Source: Inia geoffrensis
Taxonomy: Eukaryota; Chordata; Mammalia; Artiodactyla; Iniidae
Assembly: GCA_036417435.1 (NCBI GenBank)
Contig: CM070904.1
Coordinates: 20,256,835-20,320,834, forward strand
Length of the DNA stretch: 64,000 nucleotides
Direction of reading: 5' to 3'
Below, in pieces: positions 1 to 11,090 of the stretch. The translations under genes were made by a program, and so were the position numbers. Each line of letters opens with the position of its first letter. The first letter of the stretch is position 1. The notes beneath the pieces are model-generated. The model was given only the letters and a program-made list of their open reading frames with translations, was not told where the DNA came from and made no database searches.

Positions 1-589
1 CATATTAGTGTATATATGTCAATCCCAATCTCCCAATTCATCCCACCACCACCCCCACCGCTTTGCCCCCTGGGTTTCCATATGTTTGTTCTCTACACCT
101 GTGTCTCTATTTCTGCCCTGCAAATCGGTTCATCTGTACCATTTTTCTAGGCTCCACATATATGCGTGGAATATACGATATTTGTTTTTCTCTTTCTGAC
201 TTACTTCACTCTGTATGACAGTCTCTAGGTCCATCCACATCTCTACAAATGACCCAATTTTGTTCCTTTTCATGGCTGAGTAATATTCCATTGTATATAT
301 GTGCCACGTCTTCTTTATCCATTCGTCTGTCGATGGGCCTTTAGGTTGCTTGCATGCCCTGGCTATTGTAAATAGTGCTGCAATGCACATTGGGGTGCAT
401 GTGTCTTTTTGAATTATGGTTTTCTCTGGGTATATGCCCAGTAGTGGGATTGCTGGGTCGTATGGTAGTTCTATTTTTAGTTTTTTAAGGAACCTCCATA
501 CTGTTCTCCATAGTGGCTGTATCAATTTACATTCCCGCCAACAGTGCAAGAGGGCTCCCTTTTCTCCACACCCCCTCCAGCATTTGCTG
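1..589 (-). mobile_element. 5'-truncated L1 LINE, ORF2 C-terminus and start of 3' UTR
   Basis: Read on the reverse strand, this is the last part of L1 ORF2 followed by 3' UTR that runs off the window edge. The reading frame from about 589 down to 130 is uninterrupted. It carries the C-terminal Cys-rich motif (CWRGCGEKG then LLHCWREC) and the conserved [17 protein letters not shown] and STDEWIKK blocks typical of mammalian L1. The 5' truncation point lies just before the Cys motif, at about 582-589, where L1 similarity stops. The lack of stops over about 150 codons suggests a fairly young copy, but it lacks endonuclease and reverse transcriptase, so it cannot act alone. Its 3' UTR differs from that of the long L1 at 3.7-11 kb, so it belongs to another subfamily. 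The far TSD lies outside the window. Confidence 0.93.
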
Positions 590-1985
590 CCAAACCCAAT
601 TTTAAAAGGCCATGTTCTAAGCGTCAAGGACAATTTAAAAACATGAGCAATATTATGTATTAGGCGTCCAGATGTTTCAGATGTGCAGAAGCAGGGAAAT
701 CTTGAGGGGCCACTGCAACACCCTGGCTGCCATCTGACCAAAACAGAGGAAGCATGGTACAAGAGGTGGCGGTGGGTTATTCCCTATCCACACACCACAC
801 CTACCTTCTAAATCCACTATGTGACACCTAGTCTTTTAGATTCTGAGTGTCTTTTCTGAGAAAGCCACCACAGGAAAAAATAAGCCCTCAACAAGGGAAA
901 TAGAATCTTTTTGTTGCTGTATTTACTCCTTCAGAAAGTTTATGAAGAAATCACTCCTGGGTACAACAGGACAGCGAGGGGAGGGACTAAGGAGGGGGAA
1001 AGGAGGCTGGAAAGAATCTCAGTATTTGAGAACACAGGTATAACGTATTTAAGTAGTCAGGTCATCAATACTGTTAAACTGAGATGGGGAAATTACTGAC
1101 TGGCCTACAGAGAATTTCATCTGCGCACAGATGTCAACTTAGAAAATCCTTAAAATGGCTTCTTACAATTACCATAAACTCTCCCGAAGGTGGACTCTCG
1201 GGGTCGCTTCCTGCCTTGTGAAATCTAATACACCTGTGTTCCATCTTTGGCTTGTTTTGGACTGTGCGGGCTTTGCTTGAACTTTCTGCAGGCCTGTGCT
1301 CTTTCCTCTCCAGAGCTAAGCTCATGAGAAGAAGAAACATTACAAAGGCCAGATTGGTAGCAGCTGAAGCACTTGGCATCTGGCTGAGAAAGGATTCTCT
1401 TGGAGTTTTTCCTCACAAGACCAGACTCCAGGACACTTGTACCTTTCTCCCATATTGGGATGTGAGCCTAAGCAAAGCCCAAGGCTTCGGGGACTAACAT
1501 TTTATCTCTTCGGCTTACGTGAATACATTTCTATAGGGTTCCTTTGGGGCCTATCCCACTATCCCAGGAGGAGCTGGGGGGCCATATCGTCCAGGACTCC
1601 GCTTCACCAACAGTTCCAAACTTAAACTTCTGGCGTTTCTCCAATTGAAATTATGCCTGTGGATGGAGAGATACACTGCAAGAACTGAAAGAAGTTCACG
1701 TGGATGATTTCACTTCAGTTGTTCAATGGAAACATTTAAAATGTATCTGTGTTCCTAACTGACTGGCATTTCTACTTTTTTAAATAGACTGGCATCCTGG
1801 AAAACGGGAAAGGGCCAGGCTCTGGTGACCTCCTAAACTCCTGTAAAGGTCTACAAATATGTAATTATGAGTATCTTACATATCTGTTCAGGAATGAGAA
1901 GTTTACACTTTCATTAGGAAGCATCTGTACGTGAAACATTACTCAAATATGCATAGGTCCATAAAGAATAAAGGATTTTATGCTT
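590..1985. other. unique sequence, no gene seen
   Basis: Short overlapping ORFs of 60-80 codons occur on both strands around 1130-1620, but none resembles a known domain and none has splice or promoter context. No recognisable repeat was found. Confidence 0.5.
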
Positions 1986-2001
1986 CAAATATGAAGTTCA
2001 G

Positions 2002-2306
2002 CTTAATCTACGAAACAGAAACAGACTCACAGACATAGATAACAGACTTGGAGGGGGATCAGGGGAGGGCTGGATTGAGAATTTGGGATTAGCAGATGCA
2101 AACTATCACATACAGAATGGATAAACAAGGTCCTACTGTATAGCACAGGGAACGATATTCACTACCCTGTAATAAACCAGAATGGAAAAGATTATGAAAA
2201 AGAATATATATATGTAGATGTATAACTGAATCACTTTGCTGTATACCTGCAACTAACACAACATTGTAAATCAACTATACTTCAATTAAAAAAAGAAACT
2301 GAAAAA
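2002..2306 (+). mobile_element. 5'-truncated L1 LINE, 3' end only
   Basis: About 300 bp of L1 3' UTR: the TACTGTATAGCACAGGGA block, the GTATAACTGAATCACTTTGC block and the terminal AATCAACTATACTTCAATTAAAAAAA tail (split here across known blocks). It is flanked by a 16-bp direct repeat, CAAATATGAAGTTCAG at 1986-2001 and CAAATATCAAGTTCAG at 2307-2322, with one mismatch. That is the expected TSD, and the tail abuts it directly, so this is a simple 5'-truncated insertion with no extra sequence. Confidence 0.9.
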
Positions 2307-2322
2307 CAAATATCAAGTTCAG

Positions 2323-3391
2323 TATTATATCTGTTTGAGCACTTAAACTGATTCTGAGCACATGACAACAATAAGACACATGGAAAGGGAGAAAAAGAAA
2401 ACCTCACATCCATTCATTTTTCCTTTACTAGTCAATCAGCAAATAGAAAAAGAATGCTATTTTTGGCTAACGCCTAGTTTTATGATTTTCGATTGTACTC
2501 TGTCCCCATTGGGTGGATAAATAAGAGCCCAGTAACTACATTTTCCTCTTTTTACCCTTCCAAAACTAACAGGGAAATTAGCTCACACATATTTACCACC
2601 CAATATGGTTCCATTCCTAGTTTTCCGCTTTGATATTCAGCAAAATTCTAAATTGCTCACTTACTGGGCTGAATCACACGCGGGGCTGAAACAGGTCCAA
2701 TAACGAATTATTGTACTGCTGGAGGTCTACTTAGAGCTACCTGATTTTAAGATTAATGGTAGAATAAGTCTTAAAAAGCCAATATATTTTCATTTTATGC
2801 ATGTTACCAATTTAAGCAATATATCCTAACACTGGTTTTGCTGTAAGTGTCGTATTACTACTGAGTATCAAAGGAAGTTCAGAAATATCCACCAATTTAC
2901 TGCATATTATGACTTTAAATTAAATTAAAATTTAAACTTTTGAGAATAGATTAAGCGTAGCTCATTTGCTAGAGTAACATTTAACATGAGCAGATGTACA
3001 TGATGATTATAAAAACATGGAAGGAAAGTCATTTAACTAGAATTGTTATGTGCAAACCATAAATTACAACGTACTTTTCTTCCTTTAACCAAAAGAAATA
3101 GCACCCAAATAAGTAATAGCTAAGAAATTTAATCTTGCGAAAACAAAGATTTTCACTAAGAAAAAGTACCCAACCGCCTCTTATGTTTCTGCTTAAAATA
3201 GCTCCCCTACAAAATAGCTAATATTTAAAGTCTCAAAAAATTTTCAAAATTAAGCCAAAATATAGAATTTACAATATTTAAGCTAAATAAGTGCATTACT
3301 TATAATTTTTAGAGAAAAACAAACCATGTTTGTTACAGTTAAAAAAAAAAAAAAAACTATTGAAAACTATTTTTCCAAATGAGTTTTAAAA
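2323..3391. other. AT-rich unique sequence
   Basis: No ORF of note and no recognised repeat apart from a poly(A) run near 3341-3356. Confidence 0.5.
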
Positions 3392-3402
3392 AGAGGGGGC
3401 TA

Positions 3403-3615
3403 GGGCTTCCCTGGTGGCACAGTGGTTGAGAGTCCGCCTGCCGATGCAGGGGACACGGGTTCATGCCCCGGTCCGGGAGGATCCCATGTGCCGCGGAGCG
3501 GCTGGGCCCGTGAGCCGTGGCCGCTGGGCATGCGTGTCCAGAGCCTGTGCTCTGCAGCGGGAGAGGCCGCGACGGTGAGAGGCCCGCATACAGCTGAAAA
3601 AAAAAAAAAAAAAAC
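3403..3615 (+). mobile_element. CHR-type tRNA-derived SINE (short GC-rich, cetacean-like form)
   Basis: Starts GGGCTTCCCTGGTGGC and contains the RNA polymerase III B-box-like GGTTCATGCCC. A GC-rich body follows, ending in a poly(A) tail of about 18 nt. The flanking TSD is AGAGGGGGCT at 3392-3401 and 3616-3625. CpG sites are still frequent, which fits a recent subfamily. The element sits only 24 bp upstream of the L1 target site at 3650. Confidence 0.95.
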
Positions 3616-3659
3616 AGAGGGGGCTTAAGTGAGTCTTCTGTTGGCTCCCAGAAAATCTA

Positions 3660-5614
3660 GGGGGCTTCAAGATGGCGGAAAATTAAGATGTGGAGATCAC
3701 CTACCACCCCACAAATACATCAAAAATACACCTGCATGTGAAACAACTCCTACAGAACACCTACTGATCTCTGGCAGAAGACCTCAGACCTCCCAAAAGG
3801 CAAGAAACTCCCCACGTACCTGGGTAGGGCAAAAGAAAAAAGAATAAACAGAGACAAAATGATAGGGACGGGACCTGCACCAGTGGGAGGGAGCTGTGAA
3901 GGAGGAAAGGTTTCCACACACAAGGAGCCCCTTCGCGGGCAGAGACTGCGGTGGCGAGGGGGTAAGCTTCGGAGCCGCGGAGGAGAGCACGGCAACAGGG
4001 GTGCAGAGGGCAAAGCGGAGAGATTCCTGCACAGAGGATCAGTGCCGACAGGCACTCACCAGCCCCACAGGCTTGTCTGCTCACCCACCAGATGGCCGGG
4101 GCTGGGAGCTGAGGCTCGGGTTTCGGCCGGAGGGCAGGGAGAGGGCTGGGTTTGGCGGCGTGAACACAGCCTGCAGGGGGTTAGTGCACCTCGGCCAGCC
4201 GGGAGGGAGTCCAGGGAAAAGTCTGGACCTGCCGAAGAGGCAAGACACTTTTTCTTCCCTCTTTGTTTCCTGGTGCGTGAGGAGAGGGGATTCAGAGCAC
4301 TGCTTAAAGGAGCTCCAGAGACGGGTGCGAGCTGTGGATGAGCACGGACCCCAGAGATGGGCATGAGACGCTAAGGCTGCTGCTGCCGCCACCAAGAATC
4401 CTGTGTGCGAGCACAGGTCACTGTCCACACCTCCCTTCCGGGGACCCTGTGCAGCCCGCCGCTGCCACGGTCCCGTGATCCAGGGACAACTTCCCCAGGA
4501 GAACGCACGGCACGCCTCAGACTGCTGCAACGGCACCTGGGCTCTGCCGCCGCAGGCTCACCCCGTATCCGTACCCCTCCCTCCCCCCGGCCTGAGTGAG
4601 CCAGAGCCCCCGAATCAGCTGCTCCTTTAACCCTGTCCTGTCTGCGCGAAGAACCGATGCCCTCCGGTGACCTACACGCAGAGGCGGGGCCAAATCCAAA
4701 GCTGAACCCCGGGGGCTGTGCGAACAAAGAAGAGAAAGGGAAATCTCTCCCAGAAGCCTCAGGTGCAGTGGATTAAATTTCCACAATCAACTTGTTGTAC
4801 CTGCATCTGTGGAATACCTGAATAGAAAACGAATCATACCAAATTGAGGAGGTGGACTTTGGGAGGAAAGGTATATATATATATTTCCCTTTTTCTCTTT
4901 TTGTGAGTGTGTATGTGTATGCTTCTGTGTGTGATTTTGTCTGTATAGCTTTGCTTTTACCACTTGTCCTAGCGTTCTGTGTGTTCTTTTGTTTTTATTA
5001 CTTAAAAATATTTTTTTCTTAAAAATTTTTTTAAATTTTATTTTACTTTTATTTTATTTTACTTTATTTTATTTTATCTTCTTCTTTCTTTCTTCTTCTT
5101 CTCCCTTTCATTCTGAGCCGTGTGGAGGACAGGCTCTTGGTGCTCCAGCCTGGCGGCAGGACTGTGCCTCTGAGGTGGGAGAGCCAAGTTCAAGACACTG
5201 GTCCACAAGAGACCTCCCAGCTCCACGTAATATCAAATGGAAAAAATCTGCCAGAGAGCTCCATCTCAACACCAAGACCCAGCTTCACTCAATGAGCAGC
5301 AAGCTACAGTGCAGGACACACTATGCCAAACAACTAGCAAGATCGGAGCACAACCCCACCCATTAGCAGAGAGGCTGCCTAAAATCATAATAAGGCCACA
5401 GACACCCCAAAACACACCACCAGAGGTGGACCTGCATATCAGAAAGACAAGATGCAGCCTCATCCACCAGAACACAGGCGCTAGTCCCCTCCACCAGGAA
5501 GCCTACACAACCCACTGAACCAAACTTAGCCACTGGGGACAGACACCAAAAACAACGGGAACTACGAACCTGCAGCCTGCAAAAAGAAGACCCCAAACAC
5601 AGTAAGGTAAGCAA
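3660..5614 (+). promoter_or_regulatory. L1 5' UTR / internal promoter region
   Basis: This is the L1 leader. Its first bases contain CAAGATGGCGG at 3668-3678, a match to the YY1 site that sets transcription start in mammalian L1s. From about 3890 to 4720 it is strikingly GC- and CpG-rich compared with the rest of the window, as L1 promoters are. From about 5009 to 5110 it contains a TTTTA-rich tract. ORFs here on both strands are composition artefacts. Promoter activity is inferred from L1 biology; nothing in the sequence shows current activity. Confidence 0.8.
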
Positions 5615-6531
5615 ATGAGAAGACAGAGAAACACACAGCAGATGAAGGAGCAAGGCAAAAACCCACCACCTAACAAATGAAGAGGAAATAGGCAGTCTAC
5701 CTGAAAAAGAAATCAGAAAAATGATAGTAGAGATGATCCAAAATCTTAGAAATGGAATGGAGAAAAATACAAGAAACTTTTAACAAGGACCTAGAAGAAC
5801 TAAAGAGCAAACAAACAGAGATGAACAACACAATAAATGAAATTAAAAATTCTCTAGAAGGGATCAATAGCAGAAGAACTGAGGCAGAAGAACAGATAAG
5901 TGACCTGGAAGATAAAATAGTGGAAATAACTACTGCAGAGCAGAATAAAGAAAAAAGAATGAAAAGAACTGAGGACAGTCTCAGAGACCTCTGAAGCAAC
6001 ATGAAACACAACAACATTGGAATTATAGGGGTCCCAGAAGAAGAAGAGAAAAAGAAAGGCACTGAGAAAATATTTGAAGAGATTATAGTTGAAAACTTCC
6101 CTACTATGGGAAAGGAAATACTCAATCAAGTCCAGGAAGCACAGAGAGTCCCATACAGCATAAATCCAAGGAGAAACACATTAATCAAACGATCAAAAGT
6201 TAAATACAAAGAAAAAACATTAAAAGCAGCAAGGGAAAAACAACAAGTAACATACAAGGGAATCCCCATAAGGTTAACAGCTGATCTTTCAGCAGAAATT
6301 CTGCAAGCCAGAAGGGACTGGCAGGACACATTTAAAGCGATGAAAGAGAAAAACCTACGACCAAGGTTACTCTATCCAGCAAGGATCTCATTCAGATTTG
6401 ACAGAGAAATTAAAACCTTTACAGGCAAGCAAAAGCTAAGAGAATTCAGCATCACCAAACCAGCTTTACAACAAACGCTAAAGGAACTTCTCTATGCAGG
6501 AAATACAAGAGAAGGAAAAGACCTACAATAA
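5615..6531 (+). pseudogene. L1 ORF1 (RNA-binding chaperone), broken
   Basis: L1 ORF1 protein coats L1 RNA as a coiled-coil trimer. The likely original start is ATG at 5615 (MRRQRNTQQMKEQ), but this frame stops at 5680. The reading passes to a second frame (TNEEEIGSLPEKE, from 5673) and then to a third (KIQETFNKDLEELKSKQ, from about 5755), so at least two frameshifts occurred. The coiled-coil part runs to SLRDL, where a TGA at 5992-5994 replaces the usual tryptophan codon. The same frame then continues through the RRM-like and C-terminal domains (IIGVPEEEE, RRNTLIKRSKVKYKEK, YPARISFRFD) to TAA at 6529-6531. No intact protein can be made. Confidence 0.93.
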
Positions 6532-6553
6532 TAAAACCAAAACAATTAAGAAA

Positions 6554-9500
6554 ATGGTAATAGGAACATACATATCGAAAATTAACTTAAATGTAAATGG
6601 ATTTAATGCTTCAACAAAAAGACACCGACTGGCTGAATGGGTAAAAAAACAAGATCCATATATATGCTGTCTGCAATAGACCCACTTCAGACCTAGGGAC
6701 ACATACAGACTGAAAGTGAGGGGATGAAAAAGATATTGCACGCAAATGGAAATCAGAAGAAAGCTGGAGTAGCAATTCTCATATCAGAAAAATTGGCTTT
6801 AAATAAAGACAATTACAAGAGACAAAGAAGGACACTACATATTGATCAAGGGATCAATCCAAGAAGAAGATATAACAACTGTAAATATTTATGCACCAAA
6901 CATAGGAGCACCTCAATACATAAGGCAGGTACTAACAGCCATAAAAGGGGAAATGGACGGTAACACAATCATAGTAGGGGACTTTAACACCCCACTTTCA
7001 CCAATGGACAGACCATCCGAAATGAAAATAAATAAGGACACACAAACTTTAAATGATACATTAAACCAGATGGACTTAATTGATATTTATAGGACATTCC
7101 ATCCCAAAACAACAGAATACACATTCTTCTCAAGTGCTCATGGAACATTCTCCAGGATAGATCATATCTTGGGTCACAAATCAAGCCTTGGTAAATTTAA
7201 GAAAATTGAAATCCTATGAAGTACCTTTTCCAACCACAATGCTCTGAGACTAGATATCAATTACAGGAAAGAATCTGTAAGAAATACAAACACATGGAAG
7301 GTAAACAACACCCTACTTAATAACCAAGAGATCACTGAAGAAATCAAAGAGGAAATCAAAAAATACCTAGAAACAAATGACAATGAAAACACAATGACCC
7401 AAAACCTATGGGATGCAGAAAAAGCAGTTCTAAGAGGGAAGGTTACAGCTATACAAGCCTACCTTAAGAAACAAGAAACATCTCAAAAAAAACAACCTAA
7501 TGTTACACCTAAAGCAATTAGAGAATGAAGATCCAAAAACCCCCAAAGTTAGCAGAAGAACAGGAATCATAAAGATCAGATCAGAAATAAATGAAAAAGA
7601 AATGAAGGAAATGATAGCAAGGATCAATAAAACTAAAAGGTGGTTCTCTGAGAAGATAAACAAAATTGATAAACCATTAGTCAGACTTATCAAGAAAAAA
7701 AGGGAGAAGACTCAAATCAACAGAATTAGAAATGAAAAAGAAGTAACAACTGACACTGCAGAAATACAGAGGATCATGAGAGATTACTACAAGCAAGTAT
7801 ATGCCAATAAAATGGACAACCTAGAAGAAATGGACAAATTCTTAGAAAAGCACAGCTTCCAGGACTGAACCAGGAAGAAATAGAAAATATGAACAGACCA
7901 ATCACAAGCACTGAAATTGAAACTGTGATTAAAAATCTTCCAACAAACAAAAGCCCAGGACCAGATGGCTTCACAGGCGAATTCTAACAAAGATTTAGAG
8001 AAGAGCTAACACCTATCCTTCTCAAACTCTTCCAAAATATAGCAGCGGGAGGAACACTCTCACACTCATTCTACGAGGCCACCATCACTCTGATACCGAA
8101 ACCAGACAAAGATGTCACAAAGAAAGAAAACTACAGGCCAGTAGCACTGATGAACACAGATGCAAAAATCCTCCACAAAATACTAGCAAACAGAATCCAA
8201 CAGCACATTAAAAGGATCATACACTATGAGCAAGTGGGGTTTATCCCAGGAATGCAAGCATTCTTCAATATACACAAATCAATCAACATGATCCACCATA
8301 TTAACAAATTGAAGGAGAAAAGCCATATGGTCATCTCAATAGATGCAGAGAAAGCTTTCGACAAAATTCAACACCAATTTGTGATCAAAACCCTCCAGAA
8401 AGTAGGCCTAGAGGGACCTTTCCTCAACATAATAAAGGCCATATACGACAAACCCACAGCCAACAGCGTCCTCAATGGTGAAAAACTGAAAGCATTTCCA
8501 CTAAGATCGGGAACAAGACAAGGTTGCCCACTCTTACCACTATTATTCGACATACTTTTGGAAGTTTTAGACACAGCAATCAGAGAAGAAAAAGGAATCC
8601 AAAGTGGAAAAGAAGAAGCAAAGCTGTCACTGTTTGCAGGTGACATGATACTATACATAGAGAATCCTAAAGATGCTACCAGAGAACTACTAGAGCTAAT
8701 CAATGAATTTGGTAAAGTAGCAGGATACAAAATTAATGCACAGAAATCTCTTGCATTACTATACACAAGTGATGAAAAATCTGAAAGTGAAATTAAGGAA
8801 ACACTCCCATTTACCACTGCAACAAAAAGAATAAAATATCTAGGAATAAACCTACCTAAGGAGACAAAAGACCTGTATGCAGAAAACTATAAGACACCGA
8901 TGAAAGAAATTAAAGATGATACAAATAGATGGAGAGATATACCATGTTCTTGGGTTGGAAGAATCAACATTGTGAAAATGACTCTACCACCCAAAGCAAT
9001 CTACAGATTCAATGCAATCCCTATCAAACTACCACTGGCAATTTTCACAGAACTAGAACCAAAAATTTCACAATTTTCATGGAAACACAAAAGACCCTGA
9101 ATAGCCAAAGCAATCCTGAGAAAGAAAAACGGAGCTGGAGGTATCAGGCTCCCTGACTTCAGGCTATACTACAAAGCTACAGTAATCAAGATAGTATGGT
9201 ACTTGCACAAAAACAGAAATATTGATCAATGGAACAGGACAGAAAGCCCAGAGATAAACCCACGCACATATGGTCACCTTATCTTTGATAAAGGAGTCAA
9301 GAATACACAGTGGAGAAAAGACAGCCTCTTCAATAAGTGGTGCTGGGAAACCTGGACAGCTACATGTAAAAGAATGAAATTAGAACACTCCCTAACACCA
9401 CACACAAAAATAAACTCAAAAAGGATTAAGGACCTAAGTGTAAGGCCAGACACCCTCAAACTCTTAGAGGAAAACATAAGCAGAACACGCTATGACATAA

Positions 9501-10688
9501 ATCACAGCAAGATCCTTTTTGACCCACCTCCTAGAGAAATGGAAATAAATACAAAAATAAACAAATGGGACCTAATGAAAATTAAAAGCTTTTGCACAGC
9601 AAAGGAAACCATAAAGGAGACGAAAAGAGAACTCTCAGAATGGGAGAAAATATTTGCAAATGAAGCAACTGACAAAGATTAATCTCCAAAACATATAAGC
9701 AACTCATGCAGCTCTAATGTCAAAAAAACCAACAACTCAATCCAAAAATGGGCAGAAGACCTAGATGGACATTTCTCCAAAGAAGATATACAGATTGCCA
9801 ACAAACACATGAAACAATGCTCAACATCATTAATCATTAGAGAAATGCAAATCAAAACTACAATGAGATATCATCTCACACCAGTCAGAATGGCCATCGT
9901 CAAAAAATATACAAACAATAAATGCTGGAGAGGGTGTGGATAAAAGGGAACCCTCTTGCACTGTTGGTGGGAATGTAAATTGATACAGCCACTATGGAGA
10001 AGAGTATGGAGGTTCCTTAAAAAACCTGAAACACCGAGCCGATAGCTTTGTGACCGCCTGGAGGGGTGGGATAGGGAGGGTGGGAGGGAGGGAGACACAA
10101 GAGGGAAGAGATATGGGAACATATGTATATGTATAACTGATTCACTTTGTTATAAAGCAGAAACTAACACACCATTGTAAAGCAACTGTATTCCAATAAA
10201 GATGAAAAAAAAAAGTCTAATGGATAGGGTAGCCTGAGCACTCTTATTATAGTGGTTTTGTCCCTTATCATGAAATGTAGTAACATTTCAACAGTAATAA
10301 GCTAAGAAAAGATAATGATTAATTTAGAAGTAAAAAAAAAACAAATACCAAACAAACCTGAAATAGAACTACCATACGACCCAGCAATCCCACTACTAGG
10401 CATATACCCAGAGAAAACCATAATTCGAAAAGAGCCATGTACCGAAATGTTCATTGCCGCTCGATTTACAATAGCCAGGACACGGAAGCAACCTAAGTGT
10501 CCGTCGACAGATGAATGGATAAAGAAGATGTGGCCCATATATACAATGGAATATTACTCAGCCATAAAAAGGAACAAAATTGGGTCATTTGTAGTGAGGT
10601 AGGTGGACCTAGAGACTGTCATACAGAGTGAAGTAAGTCAGAAAGAGTAAAACAAATACCGTATGCTAACACATATATATGGAATCTT
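6554..10688 (+). pseudogene. L1 ORF2 (endonuclease / reverse transcriptase), broken
   Basis: ORF2 normally nicks target DNA and reverse transcribes L1 RNA. Start ATG is at 6554. The endonuclease domain (to about 7270) has KRHRLAEW and VGDFNTPL. Its QETH motif, which holds the catalytic glutamate, is cut by TAG at 6677-6679, and the SDH motif reads SNH (7229-7237). The reverse transcriptase domain (about 7870-9100) keeps [12 protein letters not shown] but has FAGD at 8633-8644 instead of FADD, losing a catalytic aspartate. Other breaks: a frameshift near 6820-6842, TGA 7217-7219, a frame change near 7500, TGA 7866-7868, TAA at about 7986, TGA 9098-9100, TAA 9680-9682, TAA 9941-9943 inside the Cys-rich motif, TAG 10600-10602 and TAA near 10650. 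A 332-bp insertion splits it at 10031, after which the frame resumes ([15 protein letters not shown]). Confidence 0.95.
10032..10363 (+). mobile_element. nested L1 3' end with a putative 3' transduction
   Basis: This 332-bp segment interrupts the host L1 ORF2. It consists of a short L1 3' UTR terminal piece (about 10045-10200, ending AATAAA at 10195-10200), a 10-nt poly(A) at 10205-10214, about 117 bp of non-L1 sequence (10215-10331), a second A-rich tail (10332-10353) and the second copy of the target site. The target site AAAAAACCTGAAA (10019-10031) recurs as AAACCTGAAA (10354-10363), and it lies at TT/AAAA, the preferred L1 endonuclease site. Removing the segment restores the host ORF2 frame. 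The structure fits an L1 insertion that carried downstream flanking DNA. No canonical AATAAA precedes the distal tail, which lowers certainty. Confidence 0.75.
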
Positions 10689-11090
10689 AAAAAAAAAAAC
10701 AAACAAACGAAAATGGTCAGAGGAGCCCTAGGGGCAAGACGGCAATAAAGATGCAGACCTACTAGAGAATGGACTTGAGGATACAGGGAGGGGGAAGGGT
10801 AAGCTGGGACAAAGTGAGAGAGTGGCATGGACATATATACACTACCAAACGTAAAATAGATAGCTAGTGGGAAGCAGCCGCATAGCACAGAGAGATCAGC
10901 TCGGTGCTTTGTGACCACCTAGAGGGGTGGGATAGGGAGGGTGGTAGGGAGGGAGATGCAAGAGGGAAGAGATATGGGGACATATGTATACGTATAGCTG
11001 ATTCACTGTTATAATGCAGAAACTGACATACCATTGTAAAGCAATTATACTCTAAGAAAGATGTTTAAAAAAAAAAGAAAAGAAAATCTA

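Larger units (their letters stand above)
3650..11090 (+). mobile_element. full-length L1 LINE, inactivated, with 10-bp TSD
   Basis: The element body is 3660-11080, flanked by the direct repeat AGAAAATCTA at 3650-3659 and 11081-11090. It begins GGGGGCTTCAAGATGGCGG, the usual L1 5' start. In order come a CpG-rich 5' UTR of about 1.95 kb, ORF1, ORF2, a 3' UTR and a poly(A) tail at about 11067-11080. Without the 332-bp secondary insertion at 10032-10363 it is about 7.1 kb, close to a complete artiodactyl-type L1. Both ORFs are broken: frameshifts and a stop in ORF1, at least six stops plus frameshifts in ORF2, and the reverse transcriptase FADD motif altered to FAGD. Its own AATAAA near the 3' end is degraded to AAGAAA at about 11054. 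It is therefore a dead, autonomous-class copy. Confidence 0.95.

Noticed and set aside
8..199. Plus-strand ORF at the left edge
   Set aside because: It is the antisense of the L1 3' UTR.
3859..4786. Several overlapping ORFs of 75-160 codons on both strands
   Set aside because: They lie in the GC-rich leader of the full-length L1, match no protein family, and arise from low stop-codon density.
10355..11080. A separate truncated L1 following the first one
   Set aside because: The sequence resumes ORF2 in frame exactly where the host L1 is interrupted, and the outer TSD spans both parts, so it is the remainder of the same L1.
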